64,000 nt of DNA from Denitromonas ohlonensis (GCF_007625205.1 NZ_VMNI01000010.1:186001-250000), one strand, 5' to 3'; positions 1-8,060 are shown, counted from the stretch's first letter. Notes: a model not told the origin generated them from the letters alone. Translations and numbers: made by a program.

Positions 1-385
1 CGCGCTCACCGACACGGATTAAGGGGTACTTGATCCGATGTGGGCCATACATGTAGTCGTGGCCGCACTCACCCTTGTTGCAGCCACGCGGGTTGTACTC
101 TGGTATGTTTGGCATCGGCATTATGTCTTTGGACTGCTCTTCGCGCATGACCACGCCATCTTTCGTATAGACGAAATGAGGGCATGCCCCGGTACAGTTG
201 ACGAGATGAGCGCCGCGCGTCTTTTTGTCCCAAGTCCATTCCGCCCGGTGGAAGTTCTCCCAACCCGAGTATTCAAATTTACCGCTAAGATCCATGGTGG
301 CAGCAAGAGTCTTGAAACTAAGAGTACTGCCCACGAAAGTTGCACTGGCGGCCGCTAAAAAGCGTCTGCGAGTCATCTGAACCAT
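1..385 (-). CDS. pcrA: Perchlorate reductase catalytic (alpha) subunit, 5' part, runs off the left edge
   Basis: The first 128 codons are present. PcrA is the periplasmic molybdopterin subunit that reduces perchlorate and chlorate to chlorite. Residues 6-12 (RRRFLAA) after MVQMT form a twin-arginine signal that ends near residue 29. The mature N-terminus carries the type II DMSO-reductase Fe-S motif: H60, C64, C68 and C102 (H-x3-C-x3-C-x33-C). The text around GCNKGECGHDYMYGPHR matches my memory of Dechloromonas PcrA closely. SerA, ClrA and EbdA are the nearest alternatives, but the whole N-terminus, including MVQMTRR, fits PcrA best. The start was chosen because GGGAGA lies seven bases upstream; an internal ATG (codon 4) is possible. 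The pcrBCD genes should follow to the left of the window. The sequence has visibly lower GC than the chromosome at the right end, consistent with transfer. Confidence 0.88.
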   Translation of the reverse strand, partial: MVQMTRRRFLAAASATFVGSTLSFKTLAATMDLSGKFEYSGWENFHRAEWTWDKKTRGAHLVNCTGACPHFVYTKDGVVMREEQSKDIMPMPNIPEYNPRGCNKGECGHDYMYGPHRIKYPLIRVGER

Positions 386-480
386 TGCTATTCTCCCTAT
401 TTGCTGTTTGACCGGATGTAACGGGGCATTTGAAGCACTATTCCTGAACGGCTGGTGCGGTTCGCTCCTGGATCTATCTC

Positions 481-495
481 GCAACAAACGTGCCA
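481..495 (-). promoter_or_regulatory. Sigma-54 (-24/-12) promoter of pcrA
   Basis: Read on the minus strand the site is TGGCACGTTTGTTGC, matching the consensus TGGCACG-N4-TTGC exactly, with the -24 GG and -12 GC separated by the required 10 bases. It points at pcrA and would start transcription near 469, giving a leader of roughly 85 bases. A sigma-54-dependent response regulator (8177-9562) is encoded nearby, which supports the assignment. Confidence 0.85.
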
Positions 496-587
496 CCTTG
501 GAGTATTCTGGTAATGCCCAGGCAAAGCCCCTTTTATGTACAGGGTCTGAGTCGCCCGGTTCGATCAATTACCTCAGAGAAGTTAGC

Positions 588-625
588 GTTTCGTTCAATC
601 GGGCGAATATAAGTGAACGTTTCGA
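588..625 (-). promoter_or_regulatory. Candidate activator (enhancer) site upstream of the pcrA promoter
   Basis: An inverted pair CGTTCA (592-597) and TGAACG (614-619) lies about 100-150 bases upstream of the predicted start, the usual distance for an NtrC-type activator. GTTTCG also recurs at both arms. The symmetry is short, so this is tentative. The rest of 386-720 holds no recognisable gene. Confidence 0.3.
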
Positions 626-753
626 TAAATTGAATGAGTTCGGTCACGAGATTTGGCGTGCCGATTTTGCCTCAACGCTCACCGAAACTGACCCATTTAT
701 GCTCATGAGAACGGACCCAGGAAGTGCGCGCGGTGTTCTGCTGCCAGGAAAGG

Positions 754-822
754 GGTCAAGGGGACCGTGGAATAAATGCGGCGGTTTCATCGCCGCGTTT
801 ATGCCGCGAAAGCCCCTTGACG
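754..822. repeat. Nested inverted repeat in the pcrA-IS21 interval
   Basis: The outer arms GGTCAAGGGG (754-763) and CCCCTTGACG (813-822) enclose an inner hairpin of ATAAATGCGGCG (772-783) and CGCCGCGTTTAT (791-802), which differ by one base. The structure could be the end of a mobile element or a transcription terminator. It lies outside any gene. Confidence 0.5.
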
Positions 823-849
823 CCTTGGATGGCAGATACGCTCGCGGCA

Positions 850-882
850 GCGCCGGGGATGGGGTTTTTCCATCCCCGGCGC
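850..882. terminator. Strong hairpin downstream of the IS21 3' end
   Basis: GCGCCGGGGATGG (850-862) pairs perfectly with CCATCCCCGGCGC (870-882) across a seven-base loop rich in T on the plus strand. There is no T-run after the stem on either strand, so intrinsic termination is uncertain; it may simply block read-through between istB and pcrA. Confidence 0.45.
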
Positions 883-949
883 CTGCCTCACGGCGAGTGC
901 GGGGTCTGGGGCGGCGCCCCAGGGTTTGCGAAGGGGAGGATGCGGCCGG

Positions 950-1136
950 TTATGTGGAGGCTGCGCTCGGGAGGTGCGCCGATTTGGACGCGCGCTTGAT
1001 CGGCGGCGAGTGCGGCGCTGGCGTTCGGAGCGAGGGGCCGTCGATGCGAATGGTGATGCAGCGGTGCTGGAGCCGGTCGAGCAAGGCATCGACGAGTGGC
1101 TTGTTGGCGAACAGGTCGTACCAGGCGGTCGGTTCC
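950..1136 (-). pseudogene. istB: IstB helper ATPase, C-terminal fragment (split by RIT element)
   Basis: This minus-strand stretch encodes an IstB C-terminus, with EPTAWYDLF and KPLVDALLDRLQH readable before the stop at 950-952. It continues the fragment at 4541-5140: removing the RIT element joins ...ITTNL to EPTAWYDL in frame, restoring a protein of about 260 residues, the normal IstB length. As it stands the gene is cut near the sensor region and the protein should be inactive. Confidence 0.85.
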
Positions 1137-1165
1137 AAATTTAATGCACTGTCCAGTTTTATGCG
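1136..1165 (+). repeat. RIT left terminal inverted repeat
   Basis: Thirty bases starting CAAATTTAATGCACTG are the exact reverse complement of 4491-4520. The sequence immediately outside is istB coding sequence. Confidence 0.9.
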
Positions 1166-1196
1166 GAGCCCCCTCATCAGAGGCCCCGTCGGCGCT

Positions 1197-2216
1197 TCAT
1201 CTTGAAGCGTCTTCGCTGCGCATAAGGGAACGCGGATTCAGCGAGGCGATGAGCGCATCGGTGGCCTTGAAGCGCCCTGAGCGGAGCTTCGGCGCAATGA
1301 TGGACTCAAGTGCTTCCAGTTTCACGGAAGGATCGGCACGGGTGTACATCTCGGTCGTTTGCATGTGGGCGTGCCCGAGCCAGAGAGCGACTTTTCGAAG
1401 ATCCTTGGTGGCCTGGAGAACCGTCAGCGCGCATGTGTGCCGCAGCACGTGCGGGGAGATGCGCTTTGTTGCCAGCGAGGGGCAACGCTGTTCGGCGATG
1501 CGGGCGTGCTTGCGCAGGATGTATTCGAATCCGGAACGCGTCATCGGTTGGCCGCGGGCGTTGAGGAACAACTCCGGCGCCAGGACCGGGCCCCGAACCG
1601 CTAACCACGCACGCAGTGCCGAGGTGGTTTGCTTCCACAGGGGCAAACAACGCTCCCTTCGGCCTTTGCCGTGAACGAGAACGCTGGCATTGGGCTGGAG
1701 TTTCAGATCGTCGAGGCGAAGTCCGATGAGTTCGGACACGCGCAGCCCGCCGGCGAAGCATAAGTGCAACATGGCGCGGTCGCGGAGGCCATCCCGGTGC
1801 TCGGGTGCGGGCGCATCCAGGATGGCCTGCATCTCGTCGACCGTGAGATGCCTGACCAGGCGGGTATCGGCTTTCTTGGTTGGAATCGCCAGAATGCGCC
1901 GGATCTGCTCCAGCGCTGAGGGTACGCGATACTCCATGAAATGCATGAACGACTTGATGGCCGCCAACCGGATGTTTCTGGAATTCGCGCCGTTGCCGCG
2001 TTCGGTCTCCAAGTGGGTCAGGAAGCCGAGAACCAGTGGCGCATCGATCTGCTCCAGCTGCAACGCGGAGGGCGGGACCTTGAGGCGGTCACTGGCGTAT
2101 GCGAAGAGCAATTTGAAAGCGTAGGCGTAGGACTCGCAGGTGTGATAGCTGGCGCAGCATTCGACGGGCATACGTTGTTGGAGAAACGTCGTGATGTGGG
2201 GGGCGATCGGAGTCAT
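1197..2216 (-). CDS. RIT tyrosine recombinase, third gene
   Basis: A 339-residue phage-integrase-type recombinase. An N-terminal SAM-like core-binding domain (about residues 5-110) precedes the catalytic domain, with R159, K184, H256, R259, H282 and nucleophile Y291 all in place. The ATG at 2214-2216 overlaps the TGA of the preceding gene (2213-2215) in the ATGA arrangement, indicating translational coupling. With its two upstream partners it forms the RIT trio, in which each recombinase belongs to a different subfamily; the individual roles are not established. Longer upstream extensions were rejected because they overlap the preceding gene. Confidence 0.88.
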   Translation of the reverse strand: MTPIAPHITTFLQQRMPVECCASYHTCESYAYAFKLLFAYASDRLKVPPSALQLEQIDAPLVLGFLTHLETERGNGANSRNIRLAAIKSFMHFMEYRVPSALEQIRRILAIPTKKADTRLVRHLTVDEMQAILDAPAPEHRDGLRDRAMLHLCFAGGLRVSELIGLRLDDLKLQPNASVLVHGKGRRERCLPLWKQTTSALRAWLAVRGPVLAPELFLNARGQPMTRSGFEYILRKHARIAEQRCPSLATKRISPHVLRHTCALTVLQATKDLRKVALWLGHAHMQTTEMYTRADPSVKLEALESIIAPKLRSGRFKATDALIASLNPRSLMRSEDASR

Positions 2217-3121
2217 GGCTGTGCTCCCGCGACCCAACTTTCGCAATGCTCGGCGATGTTTCTCATCAACTGTGGCGTTGCTTGCAGATACCAGTAGGTG
2301 TCGCTCACCTTGCCATGACCCAGATAGGTCGACAGCGCCAACATGTGCTTGGTGATCCGGTCGCGCCCATCCGGGCAGGTTTCCAAGGCCCTCACTGCAA
2401 ACGTGTGCCTCAGCGAATGGGGCGTGGGCCGCGGCCGCTGCGGATGGCATGGCAGACCAATCTTCCTCGCGGCGGTGCGGAATGCGTAGTCCACATCCAC
2501 GAGACGCAACGGCTTTCGTCGCAACGATACGAACACGTGATCGTCGAATGGCGCATAGGGGCGTCGGCGTTCCAGATATTGCTCAAGCCCAACCCGGGCG
2601 GTCTCATGCAAGGGAACGAAGCGACTCTTGCGGAATTTGGAATTTCGAATCACCAGCCCATCCGGGGTGATGTCCTCATAGCGCAGGCGGATGGCTTCCG
2701 ACACGCGAAGCCCGGTGCAGGCCAGCAGCGCAAACAGCGTGCTGTACGTAGATCGACGCAAAGTCCGATAGCCCGACTGGGATGCAGCCTGCACGAGTCG
2801 CTCGATGTCGTCCTCGGAAAGGATGTAAGGCACGGGACGTGGCCCCCTTTCACTGCCAAAGATCGGATGGGGCACTTCATGGCGTCGGTCCTCGGCATGC
2901 GCGTATCGGGCCAATCGGATGACATCACCGAGCCGGCGGGCGCGCTGTTGGAGCGATCTTGCCGAGCCGGCCCATTGGACGGCGGTTTCCGAGCAGACGT
3001 GGTTCTGACCGCACGCCTCCGAGAAGGCGGCGAAACTGCGGAGGAGCTTGCCTTGGCACTTGAGTTCGAAACCACAAGCACGACGCACAGCCAGATACGA
3101 CTCGACGGCTTGAGCTAGCAT
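2213..3121 (-). CDS. RIT tyrosine recombinase, second gene
   Basis: A 302-residue tyrosine recombinase. The catalytic residues R139 (in CTGLRVSEA), H235, R238 (PHSLRHT), H269 (YLGHG) and Y278 are visible. The N-terminal core-binding part is short. The start ATG overlaps the end of the upstream gene by seven bases (ATGCTAG), and the stop overlaps the start of the next gene. This tight coupling is typical of RIT elements and suggests equimolar production of the three proteins. Confidence 0.87.
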   Translation of the reverse strand: MLAQAVESYLAVRRACGFELKCQGKLLRSFAAFSEACGQNHVCSETAVQWAGSARSLQQRARRLGDVIRLARYAHAEDRRHEVPHPIFGSERGPRPVPYILSEDDIERLVQAASQSGYRTLRRSTYSTLFALLACTGLRVSEAIRLRYEDITPDGLVIRNSKFRKSRFVPLHETARVGLEQYLERRRPYAPFDDHVFVSLRRKPLRLVDVDYAFRTAARKIGLPCHPQRPRPTPHSLRHTFAVRALETCPDGRDRITKHMLALSTYLGHGKVSDTYWYLQATPQLMRNIAEHCESWVAGAQP

Positions 3122-4374
3122 GGCCGTGCCCCCGGCCAGGGTTGCGCAATCTGCCCCAGCATCGTGACGTCGACCTTCGCGTAGATCTGCGTGGTGTCGA
3201 TTGAACGGTGCCGGAGAACGGCGGCGATGTCTTGCAGCGACGCACCGTGCCGCAACATCGAACTCGCCGCGGAGTGGCGAAGGACATGGGCCGCTCCTCG
3301 GCTCGGGCATTTGACCCCAGAGCGGAGCATGGCGCGTTCGACGATGACCGAGACCGCACAATGATTAGCGAAGGCACGAAAGGGGGCCCGGGCGCGAACG
3401 AACAGGGCGTCCGAATCGGTCCGCGGCCGCCCATCCTGCAAGTAGTCCACCACAGCCTGGCCGACCTCCTGCGTCAGGGGCAGCCGCGTTTCGCGCCGGC
3501 TCTTTCCCGTGACCGATAGCCAGGCGCCTTTCCAGTCGATATCTCCCAGACGCAACTGCACGATATCGCCCGCCCGAAGTCCCAGGCGGGCAAGTAACAG
3601 CAAGATCGCACGATCCCGCTTCCCGACCGCTGAAGTCGGATCGCACGAGGCGATGACACGCTCGACTTCTTCGGATTGCAGATATCGTGGCAGAGAGGAA
3701 AGACGCCAATGCGCCACCGTGGGAACGGCAGCACCCAGTTCGGCGGGACACCTGCCTTCGGCGATCAGGAAGCGCAGGAACATGCGCAGTGCCGTCGTGC
3801 AATTCTTGGTTGCTGCCCACCCGCACTTCTGGCTCGTCTCGAGGACAAACTGCCGCACGCACTGCGCATCAAGTCTGCCCGGATCTTCGCCGACGCGTGC
3901 CAGCAGATCTCGAAGCGAGCGCTTGTAGTTGTAGAGGGTCGAATCGGCGGTTCCGCGTTGCTGGCGCATCCACTGACAGAATGCGGCGAGCAATACGCAA
4001 TCATGCGTTTGCGTTTCTGCAAGGCGGGCCACGCTGAGTCCCTCACCCCGAAGAAACCCCAAGAACAAGCGCGCACCACGCAGCAAATCTACCCGGTACG
4101 TATGGCCGTACCCTGGGCATCGACACCGACTCAAGTGGCGGCCAAAACGCTGGATGACCTGTTCGTCCACAGGCCCTTCGCCCACACCTTCCTTGTTCGA
4201 CCAATAGACAAAGTGTTCCGCTTCGCGGATGTGCCGACGCGCTGTAATCCTCGCATAGCCCGCGCGGTACAGCTCTTGAGCAAAACCCTCGATTTGAGGT
4301 CCGCTCGGACCGTCGCGAAGGGCTTGAATGCGTAAAGGGGAATCGAACCAGATTGCGAGCATGACGTCCTCCAT
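3115..4374 (-). CDS. RIT tyrosine recombinase, first gene
   Basis: A 419-residue tyrosine recombinase and the first gene of the trio. The catalytic residues are R267 (LGLRAGD), K291, H363, R366 (HVLRHS), H389 (LRHRS) and Y398 (TTQIYAK). The N-terminal region is longer than in the other two. It starts about 120 bases inside the right inverted repeat, leaving room for a promoter in 4375-4490. It is not the ICE integrase: it lies inside an IS and belongs to a self-contained trio. Confidence 0.88.
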   Translation of the reverse strand: MEDVMLAIWFDSPLRIQALRDGPSGPQIEGFAQELYRAGYARITARRHIREAEHFVYWSNKEGVGEGPVDEQVIQRFGRHLSRCRCPGYGHTYRVDLLRGARLFLGFLRGEGLSVARLAETQTHDCVLLAAFCQWMRQQRGTADSTLYNYKRSLRDLLARVGEDPGRLDAQCVRQFVLETSQKCGWAATKNCTTALRMFLRFLIAEGRCPAELGAAVPTVAHWRLSSLPRYLQSEEVERVIASCDPTSAVGKRDRAILLLLARLGLRAGDIVQLRLGDIDWKGAWLSVTGKSRRETRLPLTQEVGQAVVDYLQDGRPRTDSDALFVRARAPFRAFANHCAVSVIVERAMLRSGVKCPSRGAAHVLRHSAASSMLRHGASLQDIAAVLRHRSIDTTQIYAKVDVTMLGQIAQPWPGARPC

Positions 4375-4490
4375 CGATGAAAGTCATAGGCCGGAGGGCC
4401 GTCATGATTATGTGGAGTAGAAAGCCGCGCTGCCCGCTCACAACCCATTGAAACAAGTGCGCTATCGCTGATCCCGATGACCCGCTTGTG

Positions 4491-4520
4491 CGCATAAAAC
4501 TGGACAGTGCATTAAATTTG
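4491..4520 (-). repeat. RIT right terminal inverted repeat
   Basis: This is a perfect reverse complement of 1136-1165 over 30 bases. It abuts the 26-bp palindrome at 4518-4543. Confidence 0.9.
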
Positions 4521-4543
4521 TAATGCGGTGCACCGCATTACAA
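4518..4543. repeat. 26-bp perfect palindrome at the right end of the RIT element
   Basis: The core is TAATGCGGTGCACCGCATTA, flanked by TTG and CAA, giving 26 self-complementary bases. It lies between the right inverted repeat and the istB sequence and has no counterpart at the left end, so it is either a recombinase binding site retained on one side or part of the crossover region. Confidence 0.8.
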
Positions 4544-5140
4544 GTTCGTCGTGATCAGCGTCGAGACGCGCCCGTAGCGCTGATCCATCAGCCGGAAGAA
4601 GGCATTCGCTTGCTCGGACTTGAGGGTGAGATAGCCCAGCTCATCGATCAACAACGGTTGGAAGCGGGCGAGTTGCGCGAGCAGTTTCGGTGTCGAGCGG
4701 TCGGCGAGCGAGGCGTAGAGCTCGTCGAGCAAGACCTGCGCGTTGTAGAAGCGGGCGGCGTGGCCGTTGAGGCACGCCTCGCGCAAGAGGGCCAGCGCAA
4801 TGCCGGTCTTGCCGGTGCCCGGCGGGCCAATGAGCAGGATGTTCTCGTTGCGGCGCAGGAAGTCGAGCCCGGCCAGGGCGCGGATCTGGGCGCGATCGAC
4901 GCCGGGCTGGCGATCGAAGGGGAAGGTCTCGAGCGTCCAGCGCCACGGCAGCTTCGCCTGCGTCAGTCGGTACGCGAGGCTCCTCTCGCGGCGCTGCGCG
5001 GCTTCGGCCGCCAGCAAGCGCCCGATGACTTCGGCCGGCGGCGCGCCTTCGCGCTCGGCGCGCGCGAGCTCGACGTCGAGCGCGGCGGCCATGCCGCGCA
5101 GCCGCAACTGGGTGAGCTGTTGGTGGAGCGGCTCACGCAT
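4541..5140 (-). pseudogene. istB: IstB helper ATPase, N-terminal fragment (split by RIT element)
   Basis: The first 200 residues of an AAA+ IstB helper. Walker A GPPGTGKT is at residues 105-112 and Walker B LLIDELGYL near 168-176. The reading frame breaks at the RIT junction after ITTNL, and the C-terminal part is at 950-1136. The start overlaps the end of istA by eight bases, the usual istA-istB coupling. IstB normally assists the IstA transposase in target selection; this copy should be inactive. Confidence 0.85.
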
Positions 5141-6518
5141 CGTCGTCGCGCGCGTTCAACGCAAAGAAGTTGCCGGCGACTTCTTGCAGGATGAGTTTCT
5201 CAAGCCGCCCCAGGTCGTACAGCCCGTAGTGCGCCGCCTGGCGCACGGCGGCCAGGAAGGGTTCCCTGGGGTAGGTGCGCTGCAGCTCCAGCAGGCGTCG
5301 CAAGGCGCGCGGCGCGCGGCCGTGACCGCGTTGCTTGAGGGCGCGCGCATAGGCCTCCAGTTCGGGACTGTCGGGGCGCAGTTGCGCCTCGATCGCCGGC
5401 GTGCGGTTCGCGCGCGTGGGGGTGGGATGGTGCGCGGGATCGGTGCGGCGCGCATCGCGCTGGCCGATCAAGCGCGGATGGGTCGCGACCACGCCATGGC
5501 GATGATGGATCTCGACACGGTCCGGATATTTGTAGACCGTCACGCTCGCCCCGACCAGACGCTCGGGGACGGAGTAGCGATTGGCGTCGAGCGACACATA
5601 GCCGTTCAGGTCCACCACCCGCTCGAAGAGCTCATAGAGCGGCGGCCACACCGGGGGCAGCGCCTGCAGGTGCGGTTTCTCGAGCACATAGGCGGTCTCG
5701 GGGCTCATCCCCAGGGCGCGCTTGGGCCGCGCGTTGGCGACCTCGCGGCACCAGGCGAGCGCCTGGCGGTTCAGATCCTCGAAGTCGGTGAAGCGGCGCC
5801 CGGGCAGGAAGTTGGTTTCGACGAAGAAGAAGTTGCGCTCGATCCGCCCCTTGCGATCCGGATGATTGACCCGATGGGCCCGGAATTCGAAGCCCAGCGT
5901 GCGGGCGAAGGCCGCCATCTCGGGCGCGATGACGGCGTTGGCGCCGGCGCCGGCGGCGAGCATCACGCTGGTGTTGTCGATCACGCACCGCGCACACGCC
6001 CCGTTCATGAAGCGCACCGCCTCGAGCAGGAACTGCTTGGCTTCGAAGCGGGTGTAGTGCGGGTAATACTGGATGAACAGGCGGCGCGAGTAGGCGAGCA
6101 CGAGGCCGGCGCACTGGGCGGTCACGGTCTTGTCACCGAGCGTGACGCGATGCGGCGAGGTGTCGTGCTGCATCTCTTCGCCTAATCGGAAGTGGTACTC
6201 GCCGGCGCGCTCGGGCGCCACGCGCAGCCCCGCCTCGCGCACCCAGCGCGTGAGCGTGCTGTAGGAGACGGTGAGATCGACCTCGGCGGCGAGCAGCTCC
6301 CCCATGCGCACGACGTTGCCGTGGGCGCGCTCGAAGGCCGATTTCAGATAGGCCCGCGGCACGCCCGGCGCCGCCGCCTCGGTGGGCGCCGGCCCACGCG
6401 CACGCACGATGCGGCGCACGGTATTACGCGACAGCCGCAGGATGCGGCTGATCTCGCGCAGGCTCTTGCCTTGCGCCTGTAGGGTTCGGACCGCATCGCG
6501 GATCTGGCTGGGGGTCAT
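5133..6518 (-). CDS. istA: IS21-family transposase IstA
   Basis: A 461-residue transposase. The N-terminal helix-turn-helix (residues 5-45, SLREISRILRLSRNTVRR) is followed by a DDE catalytic core with D119, D181 (CVIDNTS) and E227 (GRIERNFFF). A beta-barrel-like Mu-C region follows (YVSLDANRYSVPERL). The chosen ATG at 6516-6518 precedes TPSQIRDAV; it overlaps the 3' end of the ParB-like gene by about 95 bases. The gene is intact, but its IstB partner is broken by the RIT element, so transposition probably needs another copy of istB. Confidence 0.88.
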   Translation of the reverse strand: MTPSQIRDAVRTLQAQGKSLREISRILRLSRNTVRRIVRARGPAPTEAAAPGVPRAYLKSAFERAHGNVVRMGELLAAEVDLTVSYSTLTRWVREAGLRVAPERAGEYHFRLGEEMQHDTSPHRVTLGDKTVTAQCAGLVLAYSRRLFIQYYPHYTRFEAKQFLLEAVRFMNGACARCVIDNTSVMLAAGAGANAVIAPEMAAFARTLGFEFRAHRVNHPDRKGRIERNFFFVETNFLPGRRFTDFEDLNRQALAWCREVANARPKRALGMSPETAYVLEKPHLQALPPVWPPLYELFERVVDLNGYVSLDANRYSVPERLVGASVTVYKYPDRVEIHHRHGVVATHPRLIGQRDARRTDPAHHPTPTRANRTPAIEAQLRPDSPELEAYARALKQRGHGRAPRALRRLLELQRTYPREPFLAAVRQAAHYGLYDLGRLEKLILQEVAGNFFALNARDDDA

Positions 6519-7428
6519 GGTCAAGGTTCCTCGCAAGTTCGCCCTGCAGGGCATCGACGGCGATGCGCAGGCGGGTCAGCGCACCCACGAGGGATTCGGG
6601 CAGCCCCGCCTGGCGAAGTGGATCCCTGAGGCCCGGCAAGCGCTCACGCAGCCGCTTGATCAGCGCGAGCAGTTGCTGCACCTCGGCCGCACACTGGCCT
6701 TCCGGCCCGCGCGCGAGGCGCGTGTCGGCCCACTGCTCGTCCTGGGCACGCAGGCTCTCGATGAACAGGCGCGGGTGGGCCACCATCCGCGCGCGCGCCG
6801 CGCGCGGGCTGTTCCGGTAATGCCGGAACCAGGTCTGCAGCTCGCGGGTGGTCAGCGGGCTCGCCGCCAAGGCGTCGAGCAGTTCGGTCGCCTGCGCGCT
6901 GTTGGCGCGCGCCAACGGGGCCAGCACCCGCGTCGCCGCCCAGGTCGAGACCGTGCCCTGGCGCACGGCCGCGAGCACGGTCTCGGACAGGCCGCAGACC
7001 AGTTCCAGACGCCGGCTGACCCAGCTCACATCGCGACCGCTGCGGCGCGCCACCTCGCGCTCCGAGAGCCCCTGGCCGTGCACGAGTTCCTGCACCAGCA
7101 GGGCTTCCTCGATCGCCGCAAAGGGCCGACGGCGCGCTTGCGCGAGCACCAAGAGCAAAGCCTGGGCGAGATCGCATGCCCACGATTCGACCCGCGCGGT
7201 GTCGCGTCCGAGCCGGCGCAGCGCCCCCACCCGCCGGTAGCCGTCGACCAGGATCAGTCGGTTGCCATCGGCCTCGGGCACCGCGATGCAGGCAACGAGT
7301 TGGCCGCTGTGTTCGATCGAGCGGGCCAGCGCCTCGATCGCCCGCGGTTCGATGAGCCGTGCGTGGGCGAAGCGCAGCTCGAGACGGTGCAGATCGACTT
7401 CGCGGGGCTGGGGGGGCGGCGTGTCCAT
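6424..7428 (-). CDS. ParB-like passenger protein of the IS21-type element
   Basis: A 334-residue protein with a ParB/Spo0J-type N-terminal domain (about residues 10-100; LILVDGYRRVGALRRLG resembles the nuclease-like GYRR box) followed by a helix-turn-helix (LSEREVARRSGRDVSWVSRRLEL, about 125-150). The C-terminus is charged and proline-rich. It lies directly upstream of istA and partly overlaps it, so it is probably part of the element rather than a chromosome-partition gene. A role in target choice or regulation of transposition is inference. Confidence 0.75.
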   Translation of the reverse strand: MDTPPPQPREVDLHRLELRFAHARLIEPRAIEALARSIEHSGQLVACIAVPEADGNRLILVDGYRRVGALRRLGRDTARVESWACDLAQALLLVLAQARRRPFAAIEEALLVQELVHGQGLSEREVARRSGRDVSWVSRRLELVCGLSETVLAAVRQGTVSTWAATRVLAPLARANSAQATELLDALAASPLTTRELQTWFRHYRNSPRAARARMVAHPRLFIESLRAQDEQWADTRLARGPEGQCAAEVQQLLALIKRLRERLPGLRDPLRQAGLPESLVGALTRLRIAVDALQGELARNLDHDPQPDPRCGPNPTGARQEPARDQPHPAAVA

Positions 7429-7485
7429 GACCGAAACCCTACCGAGGCGCGCCGCCCATGGCGATCACGTCCTCTCTTTGCAAGA

Positions 7486-7926
7486 TTACCCGGAGGGCGC
7501 GCAAGGCCTTGAGACCGTGGTGATTCGAACCATCCACGCGTCCATCTTTGCAAGATCGTCACGCGTGGCCGGGCTCAGCCGGTAAAGCCCTGAGGGCACG
7601 GACGTTTCACGCGTCCACACGTCCATCTTTGCAAGCACGCGCTGCGCTCGCCGGGCGTCGCGCGCCGGCTGCAGGCACCGGTTACGCTCGCGGTACGCCG
7701 GATGCAAACGCTGGTACTCGCGCCAGTAATCCGGATGCTGCGCGGCCCACGCCGCCTGCGCCCGCGCCTGATTCTCCCGGTAATCGGGATCGGTCTGCCG
7801 CCGCGCCTGTTGCCAGCGCCGCCGGCGTTCCCGCTGGCACGCCGACGACGCGCAGTACGTTTGCCCAGGGGTTTGCGGCCGGGGATGGAATAACTTGCCG
7901 CAGCCAGCGCACGGTTTGCTCTGCAT
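7486..7926 (-). CDS. Small Cys-rich (zinc-ribbon-like) passenger protein of the IS21-type element
   Basis: A 146-residue protein. The N-terminus CAGCGKLFHPRP, then YCASSACQRERRRR, looks like a four-cysteine zinc site, followed by an Arg/Tyr-rich repetitive segment with several HPDY/HPAY-like motifs. It is the first gene of the four-gene element, 58 bases upstream of the ParB-like gene. I do not recognise a named family. The start was placed at the first Met before the Cys motif. Confidence 0.6.
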   Translation of the reverse strand: MQSKPCAGCGKLFHPRPQTPGQTYCASSACQRERRRRWQQARRQTDPDYRENQARAQAAWAAQHPDYWREYQRLHPAYRERNRCLQPARDARRAQRVLAKMDVWTRETSVPSGLYRLSPATRDDLAKMDAWMVRITTVSRPCAPSG

Positions 7927-8026
7927 CGACGGACCTCTGCGGGGGGAATCCTCCCGGGAGCGTCCGACAGCCAGGCGATACAGATCAATCGACCGCCGCC
8001 TCCGCGGCGGCCTCATTCAGCTCGCT

Positions 8027-8060
8027 GGGTCAATTATTTGAGCGAAAGGCGGGTCAATTC
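8027..8060 (+). repeat. Terminal direct repeats at the right end of the IS21-type element
   Basis: GGGTCAATT is repeated at 8027-8035 and 8051-8059. The following segment to the stop codon of the response regulator (8061-8176) has no recognisable gene. Confidence 0.5.

Larger units (their letters stand above)
1136..4543 (-). mobile_element. RIT (recombinase-in-trio) element inserted in istB
   Basis: Three overlapping tyrosine recombinase genes are bounded by a perfect 30-bp inverted repeat (1136-1165 and 4491-4520; the inner end of the right copy begins CGCATAAAACTGGACAG). A 26-bp perfect palindrome (4518-4543) lies at the right end only. Both junctions with istB carry CAA, consistent with a short target identity. 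Three-recombinase elements of this arrangement are known as RIT elements. The identical repeats and intact genes suggest a recent insertion. Confidence 0.85.
950..8060 (-). mobile_element. IS21-type element with two passenger genes, split by a RIT element
   Basis: In transcription order (minus strand) the element carries a small Cys-rich gene, a ParB-like gene, istA and istB, with istB interrupted by the insertion at 1137-4543. At the right end GGGTCAATT occurs twice, at 8027 and 8051, a 24-base period like the multiple terminal repeats bound by IS21 transposases. I could not find the matching left terminus between 700 and 950, so the left limit given is the istB stop codon. The element separates pcrA and its promoter from the regulatory genes. 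Confidence 0.7.

Noticed and set aside
700-950. The left terminal repeat of the IS21-type element
   Set aside because: No segment matching GGGTCAATT or its reverse complement at a suitable position was found, so the left end is left open.
1197-4374. Treating the three recombinases as the ICE integrase
   Set aside because: They are a coupled trio with their own inverted repeats inside an IS21 gene, and lie far from the ICE core edge, so they form a RIT element.
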